Shown in pieces: positions 25,974-36,873 of a stretch of 64,000 nt of DNA. Under the pieces are notes generated by a model. It saw only the letters and a program-made list of their open reading frames with translations. It was not told where the DNA came from and searched no databases. Within the stretch, counting starts at the first letter, position 1; each line of letters begins with the position of its first letter. Origin of the DNA: Diadema setosum (Eukaryota > Echinodermata > Echinoidea > Diadematoida > Diadematidae). The stretch spans positions 11,694,102-11,758,101 of the forward strand of contig CM067077.1 in assembly GCA_033980235.1 (NCBI GenBank). Direction: 5' to 3'. The position numbers were made by a program, and so were the translations under genes.

Positions 25974-26607
25974 GTGTACGTGACACCTTGTAGCTATCCT
26001 TTAAAGTCGTACTTCGGGCTCCGAAGCCATTCAAGAAACATATTCAAGGATATCCAATGTCACTACCGAAGCCATTTTGTCCAATCTTATGTGGTTTCTG
26101 CCCTACTTTGGCAAAATCAACCAATCAGACGGCTGTACATCAGTAATAGCTAAATTAAGTCGTCACTTTCATTTGAAACTGACATTCAGTACAATGTTAT
26201 GACGTCTTCACTTACCTTTCTCTTCCTTCCTACTCAGAAACTGCTCTCAAAGTAGAATACAGTATACATGACCAACTCGACTCTCAGACTTCATTGATTT
26301 GGCACTAATTTCTTTTACCTATAAAAAACATACAATTTAGCTGTTTAGTTTGAAACATGATGTGACATTTATAACGAATAATATTATTCATAATCTGTTT
26401 ATCCGAGAGCCCATAATATTATGTCTTGCACATTCGTTCTTTTCCTCTTACACGTTCCCATCCATATACGACGCATCAAATTATTGAAATGTTATAAGTT
26501 TACAACAACCACTTTCATAACAATGCTGTAGATATGTCAACCTAGCCACTTAAATAACGACAACAAAATTTAATATTTTGTGCCATCGTGTTTCATTGTA
26601 TTTATTT
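25974..26607. other. No gene recognised
   Basis: AT-rich DNA without structure I can name. Confidence 0.5.
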
Positions 26608-27225
26608 GAAGGGGAAATCCAGTCCAAACATAAGTTTGTCTGATAAGAAAGAGTAAAGTATTACGAGTTCAACAGTAATATTCTGATTGAAATCGGGTAA
26701 AAAAATAAGAAAGATATGACATTTTGAAGTTTCACTAATTTTTCAGGAAATATTTCTTGAATGGTCAATATGAATATGCAAATCGAAAAGTTGGCATGTC
26801 ACCCCTCACAACTTACCATATAGATTGTACATGAAATTTTGAATTTTCCCGTTTTCATTCAAACGCAATTATTCCCGAGGCTCAAATCCTCGTAAGCATG
26901 GTAAGTCTGACTGATCACTATTTTGAAGTTATTCAACTGGGAACAACATCATGTTTCAGACTTCAGTGGCAGAAACATTGAATTTTCGGTTTTTTTTTTT
27001 AACACAATCAATCGAAAATCGTGAGGGTATGACAATGGTCAGCTCACTCATTTGCATATTTATATCCACTGTACAAGAACTGCTTTGCAGAAATGAGTTA
27101 AACTTCAAAATGTCATAAATTCCTTATTTTACATCCGATTTCCTTCAAAGTTTTACCATTGAGCTCGTACGACTTTACTCTTTTTTATCAGACAAATTTT
27201 TATTTGGACCGGATTTCCCCTTTAA
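26608..27225. mobile_element. Inverted-repeat element with long diverged arms
   Basis: The ends read GGGGAAATCCAGTCCAAA and, on the other strand, GGGGAAATCCGGTCCAAA. Similarity continues inward for about 200 bp on each side (TTTGTCTGATAA, AGAGTAAAGT, ATGACATTTTGAAGTT, ATATGCAAAT). A related right half appears at about 59900-60015 in peptidase intron 16. No coding content. Confidence 0.8.
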
Positions 27226-27335
27226 AGGTGATATGATTTTTTTGTGTCTTTGTGTGTAGGATCTACATATTCGTCGAATCCTTATTCTCAATGAACAATT
27301 ATACACCAAACTGAAGACATGGAACTATATTAAAT

Positions 27336-27588
27336 GGGTTAGTCAAATACCGGTTAGTGATTGGCTAAACACAGTCACGTGATGGAGGAACATTCGTTAT
27401 GTTCGCCCATGGCATGGGAGAACATTCTTTGTAATGTTCTCCCATGGGGAAACATTTTCACGTAACAAATGAGAAGGACCCGCGCGCGCACAGTGAATTT
27501 GGCTCTGGCGAGCGCGCTCGAACGATCGAGTGCGTTGTGCTGCCTGGTGGTTGACGTTGACGTATTTATTTGACGTATTTGACTAACC
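27336..27588. mobile_element. Inverted-repeat element with internal hairpin
   Basis: The terminal repeats are GGTTAGTCAAATA and its complement. Inside, CATGGGAGAACATT and its complement form a hairpin at about 27414-27447, followed by a GC-rich CGCGCGCGC/GAGCGCGCTCGAACGATCGAG segment that is itself partly palindromic. Confidence 0.7.
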
Positions 27589-27601
27589 AATATAATATAA
27601 C

Positions 27602-27782
27602 AGATGATGACTTTTGTTGTCGGGAATATGTACCAAACGTTCCACCCTCAGAGTTTAAAATGTTATTTCGGGAGGCTCTAAGTCCCTCGACTTCGTCTCG
27701 GGACTTATAACCTCCCTCAAGAGCATTTCAAACCCTTCGGGTGGAACGTTCGGTATGTTCCCTCCCCCGCCAGTCATCATCT
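27602..27782. mobile_element. 181-bp foldback (AGATGATGAC termini)
   Basis: The left arm AGATGATGAC ... CGTTCCACCC pairs with the right arm GGGTGGAACG ... GTCATCATCT. The interior has a second pair (GGGAGGCTCTAAGTCCC / GGGACTTATAACCTCCC). It lies 13 bp from the preceding element. Confidence 0.8.
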
Positions 27783-28260
27783 ATGTAATGTAAACGTAGT
27801 TCTATGTGTGTGTTGATCGAAAAATCGTATGTGCGTAGAAGGCCAAAGCAGGCTTCTTATGTTGCACATACCCCAAAATGATAAATAAAAACTATACCAA
27901 ATTATTCCTTACAGGAAAGAATACCATGAGTACTATAGGACAGATAAAAGAGAAGACCATTATATTTATGTAATACAATAAAACCAAATTTATCTGTACT
28001 TACATGCTTTTTTTTAAAATCAGTGTTATTAACTTGCATGTTAAATTTAACTCAAGTATGAGAATTCACAGAAAATATATTTCGTAAATAAGGTGACAAA
28101 GTTTTTAGCACGATAACGTTACAAGATAACATATCTTTTCATGCATTTTATTCGAGTCTTGCAATTTATCAACTAGACATGCAGAATATTGGAAATTTAC
28201 AGGAATATAATAACCAGCGTGGACAGCAAGATGACGAGTTCCTAAGATAAAGAAAGACTT

Positions 28261-28296
<36 letters not shown>
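28261..28296. repeat. (GACA)n microsatellite
   Basis: About nine ACAG/GACA units. Confidence 0.97.
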
Positions 28297-28297
<1 letters not shown>

Positions 28298-31200
28298 GAC
28301 AAACACATACACAGAGAGGTAAGGGGGGAGGGCGACGGAGTCAGAAATAAGACAGAGATATTAGCGTAAATCGTGACCCCGGGTGGGCATAACCGCCACA
28401 TAGCCTTGTAGAGTACGCCAGACATCTGCAACTCCCACGCATTCCTATACTTGCCGGCGTCGATCTTCACCCTCTGTTTTTTTTTTTTTTTTTTTTTTTT
28501 TTCTTCCGCATCTTTTCTCTACCCGTCAGACACCGCCGTTAATGCACGCAGATTCAATTATCAACCCGACAAGCCTCGAGTCTGCTGCGCGTATTATGGC
28601 GCATGTAGGTTGACGGTCGCACCGAGACGCAATAGCGACAAGCTCAAAATCGATTTACAGATATGCTCATTAGATTTTCCTGCTCGATGTTATTGGCGCA
28701 TGAATTCGATAGGTGAACTACAATATGACTTATATCTCCCAGCCCCTCTCCGTGGCGATGCGTTCTGTGTTATCCTCGTCAGTTCCCTGCTCGAATGGGA
28801 GACTGTGTTCCTTCCTATGGAGTAGTCTTCTCTAAGATGCTTTCATATCGATGCATGCTTACAGGTAAACACACTCTAAATGAATTAGGGGAAACTTGTG
28901 GAGTAAAGGTTAATAACTGTGAGACGAATGTTAAACATTTCTTCCACCACTTACGTCGAAGAGAATTGATAGGTAAGGACCGTGTGACATCCACGTCATC
29001 GCTTGTATTTTCCCCCTGTGGCTTTTGAGTCATTTTGCGATGGTAACCTGACATGGAGTTTAATAATCCTCCAAGACATTACATTCACTAGTGAGGGAAA
29101 GCGAATTTCAACAAACACTTATGCAAACCCATCGAGTCTAAGAGACTACGTTTCATTGCTTTAGGTATTATCTTTTATATCGTTATGTTCTGTATTCGTT
29201 GCTTGTATTTCGTTGAGTAGAGTGAACAAACACGTCGTGTACTTCACAAGAGCATTTTTTAATTCGTGAATTGTTTCAGCGTATCACAGGCCAGATAGTG
29301 TCTGAATTCATATCGGACTTTTGATTTGTCAATCGTATTAAGTTCTTCTGTAAAAGGAAAGTTTCTATTTCCCTGTCAAATGGCCTTCTCTTTTGCTGAG
29401 TTTTATGCAGATTTCATAAATTGGAAAACATTGATGACAGCACCCACTCGTTCTGGTTGTTAATTCTGCATATGATAAGAGAAAAGAGCAGTTGAAAAGT
29501 TCATAGTTTAAAGTTTACTTCCACACAATATTAAGGACGGAATAGAATCAGGGCAACGGAATCGTATACAGCTTACCGAAAAACAGACATAAAATGGGAT
29601 ATTTGTGGAATATAAAGGTTTCCTATAATATGTTCGTCAGAAAGTGATCTTAGCCGCAACCACACAAATTATACTCAAAGACATACACAACTGAAAGCAA
29701 TAATGATTTCATTATCCCCAAATCTCAAATCTTAAAAAAAAAAAATTATATTTCTTTTAACATGAAAGTAACTGTATAAACAAAGACCTATCGTATCAAA
29801 TTACCGTGCCTTATAATTTTCATCGATGAGGAATACATATTGGAAAATGGGTTGCGGTTGCTAAATCATTTACCGAAAACCCGATTTTGATGACATTTTG
29901 TGAACTGCCAGTGGGGTAGTTGTGTAAGGTGATTAGATCGTCGCTCATTCCAGTTTGCCTGTTTCTTTTTGTATTTTGAAAGCCTGTATAGCATATGCAA
30001 AGAACCCGATCTGGGAGCATTTAACTTATCTCGACGGGAATGTTTCGAATGATATCTGATTGCCAAAACCAGGCACCCACTACAGCATAACTATGAGAAT
30101 GCATGCTTTAACCCATTGGAGACTAGTCCCCTCCCCCCCCCCCCCCCATCGCCATCCCCATACTCAGGCTGGTGTCTATGGGAAATGTGGGTTGTAGCAA
30201 AATCGGCTCCTCCTCAATGAGTTAAAGTGCAATTTACGCTATACCTTAACAGGACAAAATGGTAGGAGATTAAGAACTGAGACTCAATCTGTCGGTCGAA
30301 TAAAAACATCCCATCATGGAGGTTGAAAAGTTTCGATTTTCCCCCACCATTCTCAGACTTTAACATTCGGACAGGAATCAAGGTTTCCATGTTTTAAAAA
30401 GAAGAAGAAATGTTTCAATATCTGAGCCAGATCGCCTCATGATGCCGTTTCCGTGGCGTCATCACACTTAACAATTTAATGACGTGATTCCATCCATGCT
30501 TTTTTCCGGTAATTTGTTGCCCCAATCAAGGCAATTTCCTTTATGAATTAAACAGAACGTCTCCGAAGAATGAATTCATCCCTTGATATAAAGTGATTGT
30601 CTGGAAACAAATCCATTTGTATCAATCATGGTTGTGATGCAATCCAGCGTGACATAATTAAATGCTCGATTAACCACTCGCCTTGACATTTTCTACGCCC
30701 GGTTTCACTTGGTGGATATCCGTTGCTGGTAAGCGCCGTCTGCAACAAGATTTAGTATCATTAGACAGCTTTTTTTTTTTTGCACCGTTAAAGAAAGAGA
30801 AACAGACACAAAGACAGAGAGAAAGAAGAAAATCAAAGACAGAAAGAAAGGACAGAAGAAAGGATAGTTAGAGACAATAATGATTTCGAAGGTTTTTGAT
30901 AAAAAGGAGAGAAAAAAAATCGTATTACAATATGGCGGAATCTGATGACAGAAGACGGGGAAAAGGATGCAGCATTAACCTGCGAACGACAGGGGAAGAT
31001 GTAAAGAAAAAGAAGAAGAAAAAATAGGAAAAAGGGAAGTGAGGAGGAGGAGGAAAAAATAAAGAACAAGGATAAAATAACAAAAAAAAAACCAATAGAA
31101 TTGGACGTGGATTCTTCTACAAATTGCAACCACTTGAACATGTCACATATTTTCTTTTCTTCTTTTTTTTTTCTTTTGTGGCACGGGCGTCTGAGAGGTG

Positions 31201-31663
31201 AGAATGGATAGAATCTATGATATTTTAAATATATTTATACATTTTACGATGTAGCCGTGCACTCGGTGAACTTTTCGTTGCTAAGTTGATCCTGATTAAT
31301 CCTCGAAAACCTTCGACTCGTTGCCAAGGAGTCCTACTGCTCTCAAGGGGGAAACCGGTGTATAAGATTACCCACTTTGTCATTCACGCCATGAGACGAG
31401 TACCACCTTCGCCACACTCGGTCGTCAAAGAGATGGCACGAGATGTCTGGAACAGGTGAAAACAAGGGCTGCCACGTACTATGCGTCGCAGTCGACCAAC
31501 AACGCAAAGCGCCGCAGTTATTGGCGGAGAATGTCATACGTTACTCATTGTAGTTTTGGGGAAAAAACAAACATATAATATATGATTATAGGCTCTATAT
31601 CAACGATAATCTGTATGGTTGCTGACATCGCCGGGTGGTCTGTACACAGCCAATATTCAATGT

Positions 31664-31674
31664 GTATATATATA

Positions 31675-31720
<46 letters not shown>
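31664..31720. repeat. (TA)n microsatellite
   Basis: A nearly pure TA run of about 55 bp, able to form a cruciform. Confidence 0.97.
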
Positions 31721-31721
<1 letters not shown>

Positions 31722-31944
31722 CTATAAACAAAAATTATTGTCTGTTTTGGATAGTTTCGAGCAATCAGCAATAACGTACACAAGATGTGATGTTGTCTTA
31801 AGGGTTACGTAATTACTGTCGTCATGGCCGTATCGTCATGATGGTCTGTCTACATAGTGATGTTTCAATAATTTAATGAATAAAAATTTGGGGTTTTATT
31901 ATCATTCATTCGTGAATGACAACGTCTAAGTTCCTGCTGTCATA

Positions 31945-32020
31945 CACACACACACACTGTCACACACAGACACACACACTTACACACACACACATAAAAC
32001 ACACACACACACACAAACTC
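31945..32020. repeat. (CA)n-rich tract
   Basis: CA repeats interrupted by TG, AGA, TTA and AAA. Confidence 0.9.
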
Positions 32021-33029
32021 GCGCACACAGATCTGCAGGGGGAAAACCTGTACTCTAAGAGCTTGCCAAAAAATGAAGAGCTCGACCTTTCAATGCAGAC
32101 CTTATTATTGGATATTCTATTCTCCCAAGTCACCAGAAAATACGAAGAGATGTGCAAAGTGATTTCAATTCAGCAAATTCTTCTTCTAGGACCGGTTTTG
32201 CGAAATCAATAAGGAGAAAAGAGATGATGAAGCCTACAATAATTGCATAAAGATGGACAATGTATCGAGGCCAGAAGGGCACTCTCCGGCGATTCAACGT
32301 ACGCGGGTTGTGGCGTGCATGGCTCGCGGAACGCAACGAAAGAAACCGTTTCCGGTGTTGTCAAAAAACCTTGTAGTATCAGCCTCCCCCGGAATGGAAT
32401 CACACCTTTATGTTCAATAACTAAAAGTAAGGGGCTCTCAAAGTAATGGGGATGGGAAGGGGGGGGGGGGGAGGGAGCATCGTAGAGGTAAAAATATAAG
32501 AGCTGTGATACTATTAGGGATGCATTCCCCGGGGTCATCATATATCCATCAGCTTGAAGAATCCTCATTATATAGTAAAATGTAGCCCAGTGGCAAGAGG
32601 GTGCGCCAAAGGTCTGTGACACAGACAGACTCGACTAAGTGCCATGTCACGAAGCACATTTCGCTTGGGGCCCAAATGTATTACAACGTGAGTTATTCTA
32701 AGGCGTAGTGCTGTCCTAACACGATCTTTCTATGTTGATGTGAGGGTAATAATAGAGTTACCATTGTACCTACTTGCTTGCTAAACTTCATTATACTTGC
32801 CTTTACTTTTACGGAACGATAGTGTAGGACAGGGCCTGTTCACTCGATCAGGGTTAAAGTTGTCTTTAATACGCTGATCTCCTTCCAGTAAAGTTATATC
32901 TCAAAGTGGCATTATCCTGAAATTACGAAACCAACAGACATGGCTGGGAGCTAGGGATGAAAGCTACTGGATACCAAGAACCGATAATGCAATTTTTATT
33001 CATAGTGAAGTGCAACATCCTCCCAGTGC

Positions 33030-34345
33030 TATTCTAGCCTCTTCTTAAAGGCGTTCACCGAACATGCTGATACCATGTCTTCTTTGGGGGGGGGGGGGGG
33101 GGTTATTTTCAGGAAGCGCTTTGGTCGGATATTTTTCTGACAAATTGTTACAAACTACTGAAATCCTTGCATCTGATTGGCTGAGAGCAAATTTGTCCGA
33201 CAACTTTGTCGGACAAAAAACTTCATGAAATGTACCCCTGGAAGAGTATTCCACACATCGTCAACTCTGTTAGCAAAATATTACTTCTTCACATCCAATC
33301 TAGCATACCTTTTTCCAAGCTTCGTGGAATGATCACGTGTTCTCCCATCGCTCTTACGACACAACATGTCAAACTGAGGGTGACAGTGAGCGTGCAAGTA
33401 CTTGTACTCGTCAATCATGTTCCCTCCTTTTTGCCTGTAACTGAGAGATGGTTAGGATAGGTGACGTAGACGTCTACAGTAGGATAAATGCCTAATTTCT
33501 GGAATCATTCTAGTGGGATCCATCTTTAGGCATTTCAACTCTTCTTTGCTCACGTAGCTTGAAGGATGACCTTACAGCCTGACTATATTTTGAGGTAGGT
33601 CTTAAAAGGCTTGTAACAGTCTCACATTGTCCTCATCCAAATGTACAAACGACCTTCAAACAATTCCTAGCAGCTCGTTTGATTCAGTAAAAGCTTGTAA
33701 AATGTGGACCTTGAAGGTCAAATGAAGAGTCCACTAAAACACTCGGATCTCTCTCAAAATAAAAACTTTCAGCCAAGAAGACTGTGTCCGACCCTTTCTT
33801 TATGACATACTGGTATCTATCAGCCCGAGATTTCAAGTGCTTCTAAAGTCTTCTTGTAGCTTCTCAGAATATACGTGCAGCTTCTGCCTTATCTGAGAGT
33901 ACATAGGCCTACAATTTTGTGTCATCTTCAAAGAGTTTAGTTGCCAGACTTAATGCTGGGAGGTCATTCACATACACGACAAACAGAACTGGGCTAAATA
34001 TCCTCCATGCGGTACTCCAGTAGAGACAACTGACCAGCATGTTTGCTGACCACTGACCACAACAGTTACTCTTTGGCGTCTTCCAAGCAAAATTGATCTA
34101 ATCCATTCCATCACTTTACCCTGAATGCCATACGCCTCCAAATTGCAGGGCAAGCGATGGTGGTAAACGGTGTCAAAAGCGTTCATTAAATCCATGTACA
34201 CAACATCAGATACCACCTTCGCCTATGATTTATAGTACTTGGTTTCATTCATTTAGGACTCCAATAGATTTGGAGTGCACGACCGTCCAGGAATGAAACC
34301 ATGATGGTGATCCCTATGACTTATTGTGCTCTGGTACAGCTGCGG
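33030..34345 (-). pseudogene. Decayed CR1/L2-like retrotransposon reverse transcriptase
   Basis: Read on the minus strand, it shows HGFIPGRSC and NLLE near 34240-34320. VVYMDLMNAFDTVYHHRL, LEAYGIQGKVMEWI and GRRQRV follow at 33968-34216, then STGVPHGG. Past a frameshift comes FEDDTKL near 33925, where active copies have an FADD catalytic box. The C-terminal part follows with stops: SLSYRQKGGNMIDEYKYLH, RTRDHSTKLGKRYARLD and NRVDDVWNTLP near 33250-33450. The final FKKRLE is near 33040. In-frame stops, a frameshift and the altered catalytic box mark it as dead. A MITE is inserted between WNTLP and the C-terminus. Confidence 0.88.
33086..33238. mobile_element. MITE inserted in the CR1-like pseudogene
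   Basis: The ends are GGGGTTATTTTCAGGAAG and, on the other strand, GGGGTACATTTCATGAAG. The interior (TTTGCTCTCAGCCAATCAGA and GCAAGGAT) matches the element at 41632-41783. It separates NTLP of the retroelement from its last residues. The long G-run at the left edge may be expanded. Confidence 0.8.
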
Positions 34346-36211
34346 AGGACAGTTTGGGTTGAATAGCTTTGAGGATTTTATAGGGAATAGCCGCGTTGTG
34401 CAAACATTCAAGTTTCAAACTGATTTCCCACAACAACATTTGCAAAATATTCTGTGACAAAGGGGTTACTTGAGTTTCATATCAAATGTTTTGTTATTGT
34501 ACTATCTGTCTGTATCCCACCAAGGCGCTACGCCATGTCTGCAGGTCAGATCGAGGTCCATGAGTAAATTCGTTCTTTGGGGCCTGAAATTTTGACGAAG
34601 AAAAACGTGCAAATTTAAAGTTCAGTTATCCCTAGGTGTTATAATTTCCCACCATGTTGTTATAAAAGGGGCTATGTGGGGGGGGGGGGGGGGTGTCACA
34701 ACGAAAAAAAAAAAAGCTTTCAGCAGGAAGCGCACGCCGTGTTGTGTTGTCAATCGCTCGCTTTGTTTCTTCGATATTTTTTTTTTTTTTTTGGTGGAAT
34801 AGACCGAGTACTGTAGTATGTAGAGAAGAATTCAATGACTTAAATAAGCATACATAAAACTCACACACACGATACTAACTCATACAATTATACAAACACA
34901 AAAGCGCGAACACACACAAACAAACAGCTTATGTAACATGTGCTTAGAGCCTTTTTCTCGTTGTGAGACTAGCCCTGGAAGCAAAGGTCAGTGGAAACGT
35001 GAGATGATAGCTGTCGTCTGTTTCCATGAACCCGGAGAGTACTCAGTAATAACCGTCTTCAACATCTCCGCATTTTTCTATTCGAGCAAAGGTGCTAAGG
35101 AAAACCCAGGGGAGTATACCCAGGCGGCGGATGATTCCACTGCTATTAGGAAACACACAGGAGGGACGACTTCTTCTTCAAACTGCCAATTATTTTCTTA
35201 CCATCAAACAACGCGAAAAAAAAATATGTGGATAATTATGGAAATATTAAGAGGCATATGGAAGATTAGGCAAGATCATGCACTGCGGGTTGGATTGGAT
35301 ACCACCTGGCGTTTGATTACACCCTTAGCCATCTCCCGGAGGACTCCACGACCGTATTAATAGACCGCGATGACACCCGAGCTGTGTGTAGACGGAGCTA
35401 ATAGGCGAGAGACGCTCTCTTCGGCAGGATGGCAACCTTAAAGCTCGCCTCATGAAGTGTGGAGAACCGCCATCACAAAATATCCTGCTATGGATTAGTG
35501 TTATTTGTTTTTACTTCATGATATTCATTATAAAAGTCTTATATAAGTTTTCTTATTAAAGTATTGTTATGTAGGTCACAGAATTCACAAAACTCATTGA
35601 ATGTTTCTAATTATTATTTTGAATTCCATGACCGGCCCTCATCTCATTACCTGTCATAAAAACGCCACATGATAGAGAATAGATACTGATCAATAATCAG
35701 TAGAGCATTTCAAGGTCAAACAAGATTAAGGTTATCTGGCTTTGCTTCAAAAACACGTTTAATAAAATATTGTTATATCATACCTACGATTTCTGTGAAG
35801 AAATACCTTTTGACAATGTTTACGTTAATGGAGCATAGAAATTCTTTGAGCCACTTTGGTCTGTACAGTGTATTTACATTTTCATACGTCCAATGTTTAC
35901 TGTTTCTCCATTATCGCTTCCACTAAATTGATGCTGTTCAGGGAGCTTGAAGGCGGTGGAAAGCGCTGCAGGACGCAAGGTTTAGCGACCGTGCTCGTAC
36001 AAACCAAGGAGCTTCAAACCTACCGTATCAACGCTTTAGCACGGACAACAGTTCGAACCACCTTACAGAGGCGAAACGCCGACGAAAAAGAAGTTCAAAG
36101 TCTGAATTCCCAATCAAGATTTGAAATCTTTATATACTTCACTAAACTTCTTATCGTTAGTCAGAGGGATACTACTATTTTTTTTTTTCATTAAGAAAAA
36201 GAACGATATGT
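34346..36211. other. No gene recognised; possible 5-prime region of the peptidase
   Basis: This lies directly upstream of the SINE before peptidase exon 1. A poly-G run sits at 34678-34694. The open stretch 35938-36130 follows a CTGTTCAG acceptor-like site and is less AT-rich, but it has no good donor and no recognisable protein motif. A peptidase 5-prime UTR exon could lie here unseen. Confidence 0.4.
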
Positions 36212-36543
36212 GGGGGCGCTGCCGCATAGTCAGGTGGATAAGAGTCCCGACTCCCAATTGGAGGACCCGAGTTCGATTCTCGCCCAGTGCTTACCTTTTT
36301 GGACAAGATGTTTTTACCCGCAATGTCCCTCTCGACCCAGGTGTATAAATGGGTACCTGGCAACTCTAGGGTAATAATGATGGCAGGGCTCTCTAGTAGA
36401 GCAGTGGAAACACTAGAGAGGTTATCCTGGATAAATAAGACCTTGCTATCATTATCATTATTATTATTATCATCATTATTATTAATATCATTATTATTAT
36501 CATTATTATCACAATCATCATCATCATCATTATTATCATGATG
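36212..36543 (+). mobile_element. tRNA-derived SINE, second copy
   Basis: It has a tRNA-like head (GCATAGTCAGGTGG as A-box, GAGTTCGATTCTC as B-box) and a body with CCAGTGCTTACC, GGACAAGATGTTTT, GGGTACCTGGCAA and TAGAGCAGTGG. A long ATT/ATC tail runs from about 36440. It is the same family as the minus-strand copy at 785-1205. The tail ends about 65 bp before peptidase exon 1. Confidence 0.88.
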
Positions 36544-36607
36544 ATCTCTACTTTTCGTTATCTTTCACAAAATGGGATATGATGATTTTCGTACTTTGTC
36601 ATTGCAG

Positions 36608-36873
36608 AGAAACCTTGACCGGAATACCCAGTCCCGACTCGGTTGCGGACTCACCATGCCTAAAACCTAGTCTCAGCAACGGTCACTGCCAGCGAGAGGC
36701 AACCACATTCACATTTCCCGTGGAAGGCGACCAGAAGGGCGTGCCGGAAGTCAAAATGTGGAACCCGATGACGCGGAGAACGCGACTGGAGAGGAGGCTA
36801 ATCATTCTAGCAGTCCTGCTCGTCGTCTGCTCTGCAGCCATGGTGGTCATTCTTTTCGTACAGGGCTACTCGG
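36608..36873 (+). CDS. Peptidase exon 1: cytoplasmic tail and membrane anchor
   Basis: The exon runs from acceptor TTGCAG at 36607 to donor GTAAGA at 36874 and ends in phase 1. The preferred start is the ATG at 36756, with A at -3. It gives a basic tail (RRTRLERR) followed by about 22 hydrophobic residues, the layout of a type II membrane protein. The frame is also open upstream through the whole exon, so a longer cytoplasmic N-terminus from an unseen 5-prime exon, as in some ECE-1 isoforms, is possible. If the acceptor is not used, in-frame ATGs lie at 36579 and 36582. A SINE ends about 65 bp before the acceptor. Confidence 0.8.

Larger units (their letters stand above)
27783..33029. other. 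No gene recognised
   Basis: AT-rich DNA with GACA, TA and CA microsatellites (listed separately), purine-rich tracts at about 30780-31090 and several T- or G-runs. The segment at 28540-28800 is comparatively GC-rich. Open frames there do not match a family I know. Confidence 0.5.

Noticed and set aside
25537..26153. Open frames of 102-124 codons around 25.6-26.1 kb
   Set aside because: They coincide with the GC-rich 329-bp MITE and its flank; the sequence is explained by the element.
28261..28296. Regularly spaced repeats considered as a CRISPR-like array
   Set aside because: It is a pure tetranucleotide microsatellite without spacers, in an animal genome.
32206..32622. Minus-strand open frame of 138 codons
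   Set aside because: Composition looks random with a Pro-rich stretch from C/T runs, and no domain or splice edges are recognisable.
36230..36300. Candidate tRNA gene with A- and B-box
   Set aside because: It lacks a paired acceptor stem and continues into a body shared with the copy at 785-1205, so it is the head of a SINE.
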